From Zobellia roscoffensis (GTDB taxonomy: Bacteria > Bacteroidota > Bacteroidia > Flavobacteriales > Flavobacteriaceae): DNA of 64,000 bases. The position numbers and the translations under genes were made by a program. The DNA is taken from the NCBI RefSeq assembly GCF_015330165.1, contig NZ_JADDXT010000002.1:866504-930503 (forward strand). Reading direction: 5' to 3'. Positions 44,034 through 52,933 of the stretch are shown here, piece by piece (position 1 is the stretch's first letter; each line of letters starts with the position of its first letter). The notes beneath the pieces were generated by a model. The model worked only from the letters and a program-made list of their open reading frames with translations. It had not been told where the DNA came from and searched no databases.

Positions 44034-45105
44034 GATACAAGCAAGCGGAATTAGATTAGAAGATGTTACGGACCTTACGGTTCGTAAAGGAGGCGCTGGT
44101 CCTACTGACCATAAAGCCATTACCATTTTCAATACAACGGTGATGATTCCGGTTCTAAGCCATGCTGCGGAAAGCTCACCATTTACAGCAACCAGACCCA
44201 CAAAAATGGGATTAGCATCCTTAAAAAAAGATGGTAAGATACTTACTACCATACGTTTTATTAAGGAACCTAAATTTTATAAGGAAAAAAGTTCTGATGG
44301 CACCCCTTTCTGGAAAATTGCAAGATTACACAGCAAAGATGTTTTAGCAACCACAGTGCTTCAAACCTGTATTAGATATAAAAACAAAGAGACTTCATGC
44401 CAGTTCTGTGCTATTGAAGAATCCTTAAAACATGAAACTACAATTGCCTACAAGAGACCTCAACAATTAGCAGAGGTAGCTAAATGCGCAGTAGAACTAG
44501 ATGGAATTTCCCAGTTTATCATGACTACCGGCACTCCTGCCAGTTCTGACAGAGGAGCGAAAATTTTGTTCGAAAGTGTGAAGGCAGTAGCCGAAGCCGT
44601 AAATATCCCCATCCAGGTACAATGTGAACCGCCCGATACTTTTGATTGGTTTCTTAAATTAAAAAATGCAGGTGCAAGCTCTATTGGAATGCATTTAGAA
44701 GCGGTCACTAATCGGGTCAGAAATAAGATAATGCCGGGCAAAGCCAGTGTTTCCTTAGACTTTTATTTTAAAGCCTTTAGGGCCGCCGTCGAAATCTTTG
44801 GCAAAGGTAATGTAAGTACTTACATACTGGCCGGTCTTGGGGATACGGAAGACGAAATCCTACTCATGTGCGATAAATTGGTTGACATAGGCGTATACCC
44901 CTTTGTAGTTCCTTTTGTACCCGTTAGGAACACTCCCTTGGAAAACCATAGCGCACCCAGTAAGGACTTTATGCACAAAATTTTAGACCCTTTGGCGCTA
45001 TCGTTAGTTAACGCCGGAATGACATCTGAGACATTAGAATCAGGCTGTGCCAAATGTGGCGCGTGCTCTACACTTTCCGCATTCGAAAAAAAACATAGCG
45101 CATGA
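43987..45105 (+). CDS. nitD: NitD: radical SAM protein (MSMEG_0568 family)
   Basis: A 372-residue radical SAM enzyme. The cluster-binding cysteines are 'TCIRYKNKETSCQFC' (Cys128, Cys138, Cys141), a C-x9-C-x2-C spacing instead of the usual C-x3-C-x2-C. The C-terminus adds 'SGCAKCGACS', possibly an auxiliary cluster. The barrel is visible from 'FIMTTGTPAS', 'VQCEPPDTFDW' and 'SIGMHLEAV'. The reaction is unknown. The start overlaps the nitrilase by 47 bp; no later in-frame start leaves the family N-terminus intact. Confidence 0.88.
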   Translation: MNDTLIQESNHILLNEIQASGIRLEDVTDLTVRKGGAGPTDHKAITIFNTTVMIPVLSHAAESSPFTATRPTKMGLASLKKDGKILTTIRFIKEPKFYKEKSSDGTPFWKIARLHSKDVLATTVLQTCIRYKNKETSCQFCAIEESLKHETTIAYKRPQQLAEVAKCAVELDGISQFIMTTGTPASSDRGAKILFESVKAVAEAVNIPIQVQCEPPDTFDWFLKLKNAGASSIGMHLEAVTNRVRNKIMPGKASVSLDFYFKAFRAAVEIFGKGNVSTYILAGLGDTEDEILLMCDKLVDIGVYPFVVPFVPVRNTPLENHSAPSKDFMHKILDPLALSLVNAGMTSETLESGCAKCGACSTLSAFEKKHSA

Positions 45106-45722
45106 TATACTTCCAAACAAATAAAAAAGATCGCGGACTGGATTTTATAGATATTAACATCCCCAATAATCTCGTTCAATTAAATGCCTATTACAACACA
45201 CGCAACGCTATCTTTTGTAAAGAGCAAGGTATTTTTGAAGATTCGGATTACGATACTCACGACCAAAAAGCCATTCCTATTATTGCCGTAAATCATTATT
45301 TAGGGTCGCCAGACGAGGTTGTAGGTGTGGTCAGAATTTATGAAGATAAGCATCGGGAATGGTTTGGAGGGCGCTTAGGGGTAGTGAAAGAACACAGATC
45401 CTTCTCAAAGTTCATTTGTCCAAATCTCTTCAAAAAGGAAGAAGTTTCTCCACTCTATCAAATGTCAATAGCGGCAAGTTTAATATACAGAGCAGTGTCT
45501 TTGGCCAACTATATTGGTTGTGATAAATTTTCGGCATATGTACAGAAACAAAATGTAAAATTGTTTCAACGGTTATATTGGAATTGTATTGAAGAAGTTC
45601 AAATACATGGTGTTACACATTTCTTGATGGAAGCCGATTTGGATGCCTATCCAGCAACGCCAATTTTTGGTGCTTCCCTAGAAAACACGGCGAGTCTTTC
45701 AGAACTACTAAAAATAGCATAA
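45102..45722 (+). CDS. nitE: NitE: GNAT-like N-acyltransferase (MSMEG_0567 N-terminal family)
   Basis: A 206-residue protein resembling acyl-homoserine-lactone-synthase/GNAT-type acyltransferases: 'YYNTRNAIFCKEQGIFEDSD', 'VVGVVRIYED', 'WFGGRLGVVKEHR', 'ASLIYRAVSLANYIGCDKF'. It would transfer an acyl group to an amine. In some bacteria this domain is fused to the AIR-synthase-like domain that follows here as a separate gene. Its ATG overlaps the nitD stop (ATGA) and it ends 6 bp before nitF. Confidence 0.85.
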   Translation: MIYFQTNKKDRGLDFIDINIPNNLVQLNAYYNTRNAIFCKEQGIFEDSDYDTHDQKAIPIIAVNHYLGSPDEVVGVVRIYEDKHREWFGGRLGVVKEHRSFSKFICPNLFKKEEVSPLYQMSIAASLIYRAVSLANYIGCDKFSAYVQKQNVKLFQRLYWNCIEEVQIHGVTHFLMEADLDAYPATPIFGASLENTASLSELLKIA

Positions 45723-45728
45723 CGAATT

Positions 45729-46691
45729 ATGACCTCCAACACCATATCCATAACACCCATCTTGGAAAAACTTAGACAGCATCCGGATATTAAGGACAAG
45801 AGACGAATTGCACAGACCTATGAGCATATTGGGAGTTCTATACACAGTAGCACCTATTTCCCAGAAGAATTTTCTTCTATTCTATTAGGGGATGACACCG
45901 CAGTAATACCACAAAAAGACGGTAGTAACTTGTTACTGGCAGCAGAAGGAATTGTTCCTTATTTCTTGGATAAGGATCCTTGGTTTGCCGGCTATTCTGC
46001 CGTAATGGTAAATATTAGTGATATCTGCGCCATGGGCGGATTACCAATAGCCGTTACGGATACCTTATATACAAAAGATGCAAAAGACAGTCTTGAGATT
46101 TGGCAAGGAATGTTGGCGGCTTCCAAAGCTTACGGAGTACCTATAGTTGGAGGCCACACATGCTACCATATGGACAACAGGGCATTGAGCGTCTCTATTT
46201 TAGGAAAGGCAACAGAGAATGTATTGACTAGTTTTAATGCGAAACCAGGAGAATCTATATTATTGGCCATAGACCAGAACGGGGCATATTATAAAGATTA
46301 TGCCTTTTGGAATGCAAGTACAACGGCGTCGTCCAAGGAGCTACAAGAGAAAGCGAAAATTCCTCATTTAATAGCCAATGAAAAATGGAGTTCAACTGCA
46401 AAGGATGTTAGTATGGGCGGCATAATTGGCACAATTTGTATGCTACTCAACACTTCAGAAGTTGGTGCCAAAATTAATTTACAGAACATCACAAAACCTG
46501 CTGAAATAGCATGGGAAAAATGGCTATCTAGCTTTCCTAGTTATGGATATATCCTGACCTGCAGTTCCGAAAACATAACATCTATACAATCAGTCTTTTC
46601 AGATAAAGGTGTTACCTGTGATTGTATTGGACAGATAACCAAGAAAACAGAATTAATCATAGAGTACGAAGACCAAAAAATAAAATTTTAA
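45729..46691 (+). CDS. nitF: NitF: AIR-synthase-related protein (Sll0787 family)
   Basis: A 320-residue PurM/SelD-like ATP-binding protein: 'ILLGDDTAVIPQKDGSNLLL', 'GYSAVMVNISDICAMGG' and 'VPIVGGHTCYHMDNRALSV' form the glycine-rich nucleotide and substrate site. PurM-superfamily enzymes activate amides or thioamides by phosphorylation and close rings, so NitF may help build or process a nitrogen-rich small molecule; that is inference. It is tightly packed between nitE and nitG. Confidence 0.87.
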   Translation: MTSNTISITPILEKLRQHPDIKDKRRIAQTYEHIGSSIHSSTYFPEEFSSILLGDDTAVIPQKDGSNLLLAAEGIVPYFLDKDPWFAGYSAVMVNISDICAMGGLPIAVTDTLYTKDAKDSLEIWQGMLAASKAYGVPIVGGHTCYHMDNRALSVSILGKATENVLTSFNAKPGESILLAIDQNGAYYKDYAFWNASTTASSKELQEKAKIPHLIANEKWSSTAKDVSMGGIIGTICMLLNTSEVGAKINLQNITKPAEIAWEKWLSSFPSYGYILTCSSENITSIQSVFSDKGVTCDCIGQITKKTELIIEYEDQKIKF

Positions 46692-46695
46692 AGCT

Positions 46696-46965
46696 ATGCC
46701 AATAACTTACATTAATATAGAGTGGCCTGACAATCAAAAGGACCAAGTATACTCCCCTTCTAGCGTCATAAATGAATACCTGAAACCTGGTGAGTCTCTA
46801 AGTTTAGAAGAATTCTTGACCCGTTGTACTACAGGTCTAAACGAGGCAAGCGAGCGTGTACGGTTAAAGTTTGGGTATTCATGTACATCGGCGCAAGCAG
46901 AATCATCAAGAATAAGTGAAAAGTGTCAAAATTATGATGCAAAAAAAATAGTGAAAATAGTTTAA
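46696..46965 (+). CDS. nitG: NitG: MSMEG_0570-family small protein
   Basis: An 89-residue protein of the MSMEG_0570 nitrogen-starvation-response family: N-terminal 'ITYINIEWPDNQKDQVYSPS', a helix 'LKPGESLSLEEFLTRCTTGL' and 'ASERVRLKFGYSCTSA'. No catalytic residues are apparent and the function is unknown. It lies 4 bp after nitF and 16 bp before nitH. Confidence 0.85.
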   Translation: MPITYINIEWPDNQKDQVYSPSSVINEYLKPGESLSLEEFLTRCTTGLNEASERVRLKFGYSCTSAQAESSRISEKCQNYDAKKIVKIV

Positions 46966-46981
46966 TTAAAGAGAGAAAAAC

Positions 46982-48250
46982 ATGAGTCATTTCCAAGTAA
47001 TCATCATAGGAGGAGGTCAAGCTGGTCTATCGGCAAGCTACTGCTTAAAACAAGATAACATAAACCATTTAATTTTAGATCGCGGTGAGATAGGAGATTC
47101 TTGGTCCAAACGCAGATGGGATTCTTTTTGCTTGGTTACTCCTAACTGGCAGTGTAGACTTCCCGGTTTTGATTATGACGGTAATGACCCTAAAGGATTT
47201 ATGGTTAAAGATGAAATAGTAGACTATGTAAAAAGGTATGCCAATTCATTTAACCCACCTATAAAAGGCAATGTAGAAGTTCGCAAAGTATACAAAAAAG
47301 AGAAATCCGAAATTTTTGAGGTATCAACTTCTATTGGAGATTTTACCGCAGACAAAGTGATTATTGCTGCAGGTGCATATCATATTCCCAATATATTACC
47401 AATCTCAAGCCATATTGGTGATGATATTAAACAACTACACTCCGCGGATTATAAAAACTCAGAACAACTTCCAGATGGTTCTGTTCTAGTGGTAGGCTCG
47501 GGCCAGTCCGGAGCACAGATTGCGGAAGATTTGCACATTGCCGGTAAAAAAGTGTACCTCAGTGTAGGTACGGCCCCAAGAGCTCCAAGAACATATAGAG
47601 GTAAAGATGCTGTAGAATGGCTAGAAGATATGGGGTATTATGATCAGCCAATTGAATCACATCCAGACCCTGAAGAAGCGCGCCACAAAACCAATCATTA
47701 TCTGACAGGTAGAGATGGTGGTCGCGATATTGACCTTCGTAAACTAGCGTTAGAAGGTGTAACTCTTCGTGGACAAATAAATAACATTCAAGATACAAAC
47801 ATTTACTTCAATGACGACCTGACCTATAATTTAGATGAGGCGGACAAAACCTACAATAGAATACAAAGTAATATTGATGAGTATATTGAAAACAATAATA
47901 TTGATGCCCCTCCACCAAGCAGGTACACGTCTTTATGGGAACCATCTCTTAAAAATCAAGAACCATTGAATTATAAAAAAGAAGACATCAAAGCTATTGT
48001 TTGGTGTACAGGTTTTAGAGTTGACTACTCATGGGTAGATTTTCCTAAAGTATATGATTCCCGTGGCTTTCCTTCCTATAATAGAGGTGTCACAGAAGAA
48101 AAAGGACTGTACTTCATTGGCTTACCTTGGTTGCATACTTGGGGATCCGGCAGATTTTCACATGTTGGTCAAGACGCATCTTATATTGCGCAACATATTG
48201 TAGATAAATTTAATAATGAGCTTGTAGAAACCTGTTTGACCAGAAAATAA
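46982..48250 (+). CDS. nitH: NitH: flavin-dependent oxidoreductase (MSMEG_0569 family)
   Basis: A 422-residue FAD/NAD(P)H flavoprotein similar to flavin-containing monooxygenases: FAD site 'VIIIGGGQAGLSASYCL', second dinucleotide site 'VLVVGSGQSGAQIAEDL', 'WSKRRWDSFCLVTPNWQCRL' and a C-terminal 'GLPWLHTWGSGRFSHVGQDA'. Such enzymes hydroxylate nitrogen or sulfur. In the cluster it could oxidise an amine or oxime precursor of a nitrile; inference. It is the last gene, followed by a clear terminator. Confidence 0.9.
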   Translation: MSHFQVIIIGGGQAGLSASYCLKQDNINHLILDRGEIGDSWSKRRWDSFCLVTPNWQCRLPGFDYDGNDPKGFMVKDEIVDYVKRYANSFNPPIKGNVEVRKVYKKEKSEIFEVSTSIGDFTADKVIIAAGAYHIPNILPISSHIGDDIKQLHSADYKNSEQLPDGSVLVVGSGQSGAQIAEDLHIAGKKVYLSVGTAPRAPRTYRGKDAVEWLEDMGYYDQPIESHPDPEEARHKTNHYLTGRDGGRDIDLRKLALEGVTLRGQINNIQDTNIYFNDDLTYNLDEADKTYNRIQSNIDEYIENNNIDAPPPSRYTSLWEPSLKNQEPLNYKKEDIKAIVWCTGFRVDYSWVDFPKVYDSRGFPSYNRGVTEEKGLYFIGLPWLHTWGSGRFSHVGQDASYIAQHIVDKFNNELVETCLTRK

Positions 48251-48275
48251 GTTGACAGTTTTAAACATTAATATT

Positions 48276-48305
48276 AAACCAGAGAAGCTAACCTCTCTGG
48301 TTTTT
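48276..48305 (+). terminator. Rho-independent terminator of the nit operon
   Basis: Nine-base arms AAACCAGAG and CTCTGGTTT with a ten-base loop and a run of Ts, 25 bp after the nitH stop. Confidence 0.85.
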
Positions 48306-48370
48306 CGTTGTATATAAAGTTAGGCACTTGTCTTATTGAACACCCATTTGAGGCTTCTAGGAAAGCTTCT

Positions 48371-49108
48371 TTACATACTGATCAAATAATTCTTATTGGA
48401 AATTTTATCATACACGTCCTTACTGAACATATATAACTGAGCTGGCTTTTTTGAAACACCAACTTGCTTTTCATCCAAAGCAATTATATATTTTCTACTG
48501 ATTAACTTTCTTCTAAAATTACGGTTATCAATTTCAACACCTAATATAGATTGATAGAGATCCTGTACATCATTCATGGTGAATTTTAAGGGCAATAATT
48601 CAAATGTTATAGGCTCGGACAAGCATTTAGCCTTTAGGTCTTCATGAGCTTCCTCTATAATTTTCTTATGGTCAAACCCTAGTTTTGGCAATTCCCCTAG
48701 AGGAAACCATTTTGCCTTATGCTTATTAGCCTTTAAATCAACATCATTGGTTTTCAACAAAAAATAATAGGCTACGGTAAAAGTCCTTGAGCTAAATTTC
48801 TTGCTCTTAACCCAAATTTGGTCTGACTTCCCCATTAGCCGGTCAGGAGCTCCAAATACCTTAAATTGCTTCTTATACAAATTGGTTAGACCGGTTAGCT
48901 CTTTTAAAACCCTAGCAGAGGCTTCATCTAGAGTTTCATGCTCATACACATGGTAACCGGTTAGTACATAATCATCCACAAGGACATTAGATTTTGCCAC
49001 GGACTCCAGATACCGCTTTATCAATAGAACATTAAGCGATTTTGCCTTAATGTCGTATCCAAAAACTACACAATCCACAGATACATTCAAGATTTCCTTA
49101 GCCCTCAT
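48371..49108 (-). CDS. Nudix-domain / winged-helix transcriptional regulator (NrtR/AraR-like), copy 1
   Basis: A 245-residue protein with an N-terminal Nudix fold ('VSVDCVVFGYDIKAKSLNVL', 'LTGYHVYEHETLDEA') and a C-terminal winged helix ('PLKFTMNDVQDLYQSILGVE', 'NRNFRRKLISRKYIIALD'). The Nudix box keeps its first Gly and Glu, but the catalytic R-E-U-x-E-E reads R-V-L-K-E-L, so hydrolysis is probably lost and the domain acts as a ligand sensor. Relatives such as Bacteroides AraR and NrtR are sugar- or NAD-metabolite-responsive regulators. It is divergent from the polyol operon, across a palindrome at 49307-49335, and is its likely regulator. Confidence 0.85.
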   Translation of the reverse strand: MRAKEILNVSVDCVVFGYDIKAKSLNVLLIKRYLESVAKSNVLVDDYVLTGYHVYEHETLDEASARVLKELTGLTNLYKKQFKVFGAPDRLMGKSDQIWVKSKKFSSRTFTVAYYFLLKTNDVDLKANKHKAKWFPLGELPKLGFDHKKIIEEAHEDLKAKCLSEPITFELLPLKFTMNDVQDLYQSILGVEIDNRNFRRKLISRKYIIALDEKQVGVSKKPAQLYMFSKDVYDKISNKNYLISM

Positions 49109-49306
49109 AAATCTATTTTACATACAAAACTAAACAAATAAGCTCTTTAAATTAAAAATAAACGTCCTTTTGACATTTTTAACAAAAATTCACTAATCCC
49201 TAATATTACAAGGCGATAAAAGGTAATTTCACATATATAACGGGTAAAATATCACATTTTTTATGTTAATTAATTTGGTAAGTAAGAAAATAAAGTTTTC
49301 ATTTGT

Positions 49307-49335
49307 TTAATAAACGTTAATATGACGTTTATTAA
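49307..49335. promoter_or_regulatory. Perfect 11-bp-arm inverted repeat, candidate operator of the polyol operon
   Basis: TTAATAAACGT and ACGTTTATTAA flank TAATATG. It lies 34 bp before the outer-membrane protein start and ~200 bp from the divergent Nudix regulator start. This is the size and symmetry expected for a dimeric winged-helix regulator. No equally good copy was seen near the second Nudix gene. Confidence 0.55.
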
Positions 49336-49368
49336 TTATCAACCTATAACCATCTTGTTATAAAACAA

Positions 49369-50255
49369 ATGCTATCCATTTTACAAACTAGAATCGGTTT
49401 TACTTTGAAAAATTCAAATCATAAAAAACTAGAGCAATTTAACAGAGCTTCTTTTATGCTAGCCCTACCATTAATTCTCTTCTTTGGAATCAATTTTGGG
49501 TTAGCTCAGGACGATAACGAGGATAAAGACCGCTACAAACCTTTTAACACTGGCGGCCACTTAAAGAACATGCATATATGGCATGGCTTTGTTGTACATC
49601 CAGGAGCTATGTTCGCCACCCATTTAGAATATAATTCAAAAAATGAAAAATTTACACTTGGCGTCTGGGGCGGTGCCGGATTCACCACTACCGATGTAAT
49701 CCATAAGGATTCCGGACAAAACGTAAGGGCCAACTACAAAGAAGTTTCCATATATGCCCTCTATCGTCTTTCCGATAGATTTTTTGCCGAAGCCGTATCG
49801 CACAACAATTACACCGGGGTGGAAGAAAGAGGCGACAAACTAAACTATTGGAGCTATGACAAAACACAGGGATACAATTTTGTGGATATCAACTTTGGCT
49901 ACAATGTTACCCCAAACACCCTTCTGTATTTAGCCACCATTATAGGTGGTGGTTCTGGAGATTACGAAATCCAACCCGATGGTTCTCTAAAAAATTCATG
50001 GACCCATTATTTTGAAGTGAAAGCAAGGTGTGGAAAATTGACAATTACGAACTATCCCTATTTGCCGGTGGTGCATGGTCCTTCTTAACGGACAAAACAT
50101 TCTACACCCAAGACAAAGCAAATGTTATTAACGTAGGATTGGCACTGAACAAGAATATTACTGTAGCCAACTACGAATTGCCTGTTGAAGTTACAGCCAT
50201 GTGGAACCCCGAGAAGCGAGCAACGGTGTTATCACTAGATTTTTCTTTATTTTAA
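49369..50255 (+). pseudogene. Outer-membrane beta-barrel protein gene interrupted by a one-base frameshift
   Basis: The first frame (239 codons) has a signal sequence ('MLALPLILFFGINFGLAQ') and barrel strands up to 'SWTHYFEVKA', then leaves frame. The barrel continues in another frame from ~50028 ('WKIDNYELSLFAGGAWSFLT' to the terminal 'TVLSLDFSLF', ending in the aromatic residue typical of outer-membrane barrels). Adding one A in the stretch at ~50020-50027 rejoins them as 'FEVKAKVWKIDNY', giving one ~295-residue protein. Either a real single-base deletion or a read error would explain this. As first gene of the polyol operon it probably provides outer-membrane passage for the sugar. No standard slippery heptamer is present at the junction. 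Confidence 0.75.
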
Positions 50256-50293
50256 CAAAACCCGAACATAAATAACAGCTAATAGTATTGATT

Positions 50294-51349
50294 ATGAAAA
50301 ACGCAAATTCAGCTTTAAAGAAAATCCTTGGCCCATTCGTGGTGGTCACATTACTATTTATGTGCAGTTGTGCCAGACAGTTAGAAACAAGCAAAGCCTC
50401 CAACAGTCTAACCAAAGATACAGAGGAGAGTTTTGTAAGCAAAATAGATCTTTCAGACAAAAGAATAGGCTATTGCACCCCGTCATTGAACGCACCCTAC
50501 TACCAAGCGCTGTTCCAGAGCATTAAGTCCACTACCGAAAATAATGGCATGACCTTCTTATCTGCAGATGGCCAAAATGATATTAACAAACAAATAGCCG
50601 CGGTTGAGGATCTAATCACAAAAGGTATTGATGCCCTGCTCCTTAACCCGCTAGATCCTGATGCCCTGGTTGGGGTTACCAAAGTCGCTAAAGCCGCCGG
50701 TGTTCCGGTATTCATTATAGACAGTTCTATTGACCCATCGGCAGATTTTGTTACCACCATTCAATCTAACAACTTAGCAAACGGGGAACTTGCCGGAGAA
50801 TGGCTAGCCAAAAAATTCGGCAAAGAAAAAATGAATATTGCCCTATTAAGTGGTAATGCCGGAAACCCCGTAGGCAAAACACGGAAACAAGGGCTTTTGC
50901 AAGGTATTACGGAAGAACAATTAAGAACGTTGGGCTATATTGATTTGAACATTAAAACCCAAATGTATACCAACTGGTCCTATGCCGGCGGACTAAAGGC
51001 CATGGAAGATGTTTTGGTAGCACACCCAGATGTAAACGTAGTCATTACCGAATCGGATGTTTGTGTACTGGGAGCCATAAAGGCAATTGCCCAGGCGGGT
51101 AAAACAGACGATATTTTGATCGTTGCCGGTGCGGACGGACAAAAAGAAGCCATAAAGTACATTATGGAAACAGATTTCTATGGGTGTACCGCCATGAACA
51201 GTCCGGTACAGATAGGAAAAAATGCCGTTCAGTATGCAATTGAATACATGAACGGAAAAACAGATTTTCCAAAAAACTCATACACTGCGCCTTTACTGAT
51301 CACAAAGGAAAATGCGGCAAAATACTACAGGCAAAATGCTATATTTTAA
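50294..51349 (+). CDS. Sugar ABC transporter substrate-binding lipoprotein (RbsB-like)
   Basis: A 351-residue periplasmic-binding protein from ATG 50294; the frame extends two codons upstream to a TTG. The lipoprotein signal ends 'LFMCSC' (probable Cys26). A Peripla_BP_4 fold follows: 'RIGYCTPSLNAPYYQALFQS', 'AVEDLITKGIDALLLNPLDP', 'VPVFIIDSSI', 'LAGEWLAKKFG', 'NVVITESDVCVLGAIKAI', 'IVAGADGQKEAI'. This class binds ribose, other aldoses or polyols. It is followed by ATPase and permease genes of the same transporter. Given the dehydrogenases and kinase downstream, a polyol such as mannitol is the likely ligand. Confidence 0.9.
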   Translation: MKNANSALKKILGPFVVVTLLFMCSCARQLETSKASNSLTKDTEESFVSKIDLSDKRIGYCTPSLNAPYYQALFQSIKSTTENNGMTFLSADGQNDINKQIAAVEDLITKGIDALLLNPLDPDALVGVTKVAKAAGVPVFIIDSSIDPSADFVTTIQSNNLANGELAGEWLAKKFGKEKMNIALLSGNAGNPVGKTRKQGLLQGITEEQLRTLGYIDLNIKTQMYTNWSYAGGLKAMEDVLVAHPDVNVVITESDVCVLGAIKAIAQAGKTDDILIVAGADGQKEAIKYIMETDFYGCTAMNSPVQIGKNAVQYAIEYMNGKTDFPKNSYTAPLLITKENAAKYYRQNAIF

Positions 51350-51388
51350 AGGGAGTCCGCAACACTTATTAATCAAACCTTGTTAGAC

Positions 51389-52921
51389 ATGAAAACTGAA
51401 AATAGCGCATACCGAGTTGAAATGACCGGAATATCTAAAAGCTTTGGAGTGGTTTCTGTACTTGAAGGTGTAAATCTTAAAGTAAAACCCGGAGAAATTC
51501 ATGCACTACTTGGCGAGAATGGCGCGGGTAAATCTACGCTGGTAAAAATCCTTAGCGGTGTGCATCAAAAAGATGGTGGAAAAATCTTGTTGAACAGCGA
51601 AGAACTTAACCTAAAAAACACACACGAAGGTCAGGTAAAAGGTATTAGTGTCGTCTACCAAGAACTCTCACTGGTAAACGATCTATCCGTTGCCGAAAAT
51701 ATCTACTTGCACAAACTTGGCGCAAATAAGTTCTGGATGAACTGGAAAAAAATTACCAAAGACGCCCAAGAGCTTATAGATTCTTTGGGCTTTAAGATTG
51801 ATGCATCGGCGCGAGTCAGAGATTTGAGTATTGTCCAAAAACAAGTAGTAGAAATTGCCAAGGCCTTATCGGAAGATACAAAAGTACTCGTACTGGATGA
51901 GCCCACTACCGTTTTTGATCCTACGGACACACAAAAGTTATTTGACAATTTGTTCAGGTTAAAGGAAAAAGGCATTTCCATTATTTACATCTCTCACCAT
52001 TTAGAGGAAATATTTAAGATAGCAGATTCCATAACCGTCCTTAGAGATGGTGTAGACACAGGTTGCTTACCCGTTTCCGAGACCGACACGGATAGTGTTA
52101 TTCGATTAATGATCGGTAGGGAACTAAAAGATCTATACCCCGAACGTAATGCAAAAATAGGGTCAAAACCTGTTTTTGAAGTCAAGAACCTAACAGCTAA
52201 GAACAACTTGGTTCACGATGTGTCATTTTCCGTAAAACCTGGTGAAGTTATTGGCGTAGCAGGGTTAGGTGGCAGCGGAAGGACAGAAACAGCAAAATTG
52301 ATTTTTGGTGCCGATAAAAAGAAATCCGGAACCTTGACCCTAAACGGAAAAGAGATTAAAACTAAGTCGCCCGTTGATGCCGTAAAACATCAAATAGGCT
52401 TTGTATCTGAAGATCGCAAGGAAGAAGGTGTCTTTTTGCCTCTTTCCATTCGAAAGAACATTAGCATTACCAATTTTAGATCCATTTCCAGTAAACTGGG
52501 TTTCTTAAAAACAGAAAAAGAGCAAGAAAACGTATCTGCCTTAATTAACAAGCTAAATATTAAGACCCCTAGCTCAGAAGTAGATGTAGGCAACTTAAGT
52601 GGCGGCAACCAGCAAAAAGTGGCTTTGGCCAAATGGCTTAGCATAGACAGCAAAGTAATAATAATTGACGAACCTACGCGCGGGGTAGACGTTGGTGCCA
52701 AAGTCGAAATCTATAATCTCATAAACGAAGTTGCCCAGAAAGGTGTTGCCGTTGTGGTCATTTCTTCCGATATGCCCGAAATAATGGGTATTTCGGACCG
52801 AATCCTAGTTATGCACAAGGGCACCTTCTACGGCGAGTTGACCAAAGCGCAATTTTCCGAAGAAAACATACTACGCTACTCCATTGGAAAAGCATTAAAA
52901 ACATCATCATCCAACCATTAA
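51389..52921 (+). CDS. Sugar ABC transporter ATPase with two nucleotide-binding domains (RbsA-like)
   Basis: A 510-residue protein from the ATG at 51389, the frame start at 51380 being TTG. The first domain has Walker A 'LLGENGAGKST' (~41-50), Walker B 'VLVLDEPTTVF' and 'LSIVQKQVVEIAKAL'. The second has the degenerate P-loop 'GVAGLGGSGRTE', signature 'LSGGNQQKVALAKWL' and 'VIIIDEPTRGVDVG'. Unequal halves with a weakened second Walker A are normal for ribose/galactose-type importers. It energises uptake by the permease that follows 12 bp later. Confidence 0.93.
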   Translation: MKTENSAYRVEMTGISKSFGVVSVLEGVNLKVKPGEIHALLGENGAGKSTLVKILSGVHQKDGGKILLNSEELNLKNTHEGQVKGISVVYQELSLVNDLSVAENIYLHKLGANKFWMNWKKITKDAQELIDSLGFKIDASARVRDLSIVQKQVVEIAKALSEDTKVLVLDEPTTVFDPTDTQKLFDNLFRLKEKGISIIYISHHLEEIFKIADSITVLRDGVDTGCLPVSETDTDSVIRLMIGRELKDLYPERNAKIGSKPVFEVKNLTAKNNLVHDVSFSVKPGEVIGVAGLGGSGRTETAKLIFGADKKKSGTLTLNGKEIKTKSPVDAVKHQIGFVSEDRKEEGVFLPLSIRKNISITNFRSISSKLGFLKTEKEQENVSALINKLNIKTPSSEVDVGNLSGGNQQKVALAKWLSIDSKVIIIDEPTRGVDVGAKVEIYNLINEVAQKGVAVVVISSDMPEIMGISDRILVMHKGTFYGELTKAQFSEENILRYSIGKALKTSSSNH

Positions 52922-52933
52922 AAAAATTAGATC

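Noticed and set aside
50013..50040. Programmed -1 ribosomal frameshift joining the two halves of the barrel gene
   Set aside because: No X-XXY-YYZ slippery heptamer lies at the junction in the needed frame and no downstream stem was evident; adding one A restores the frame neatly, so an indel is simpler.
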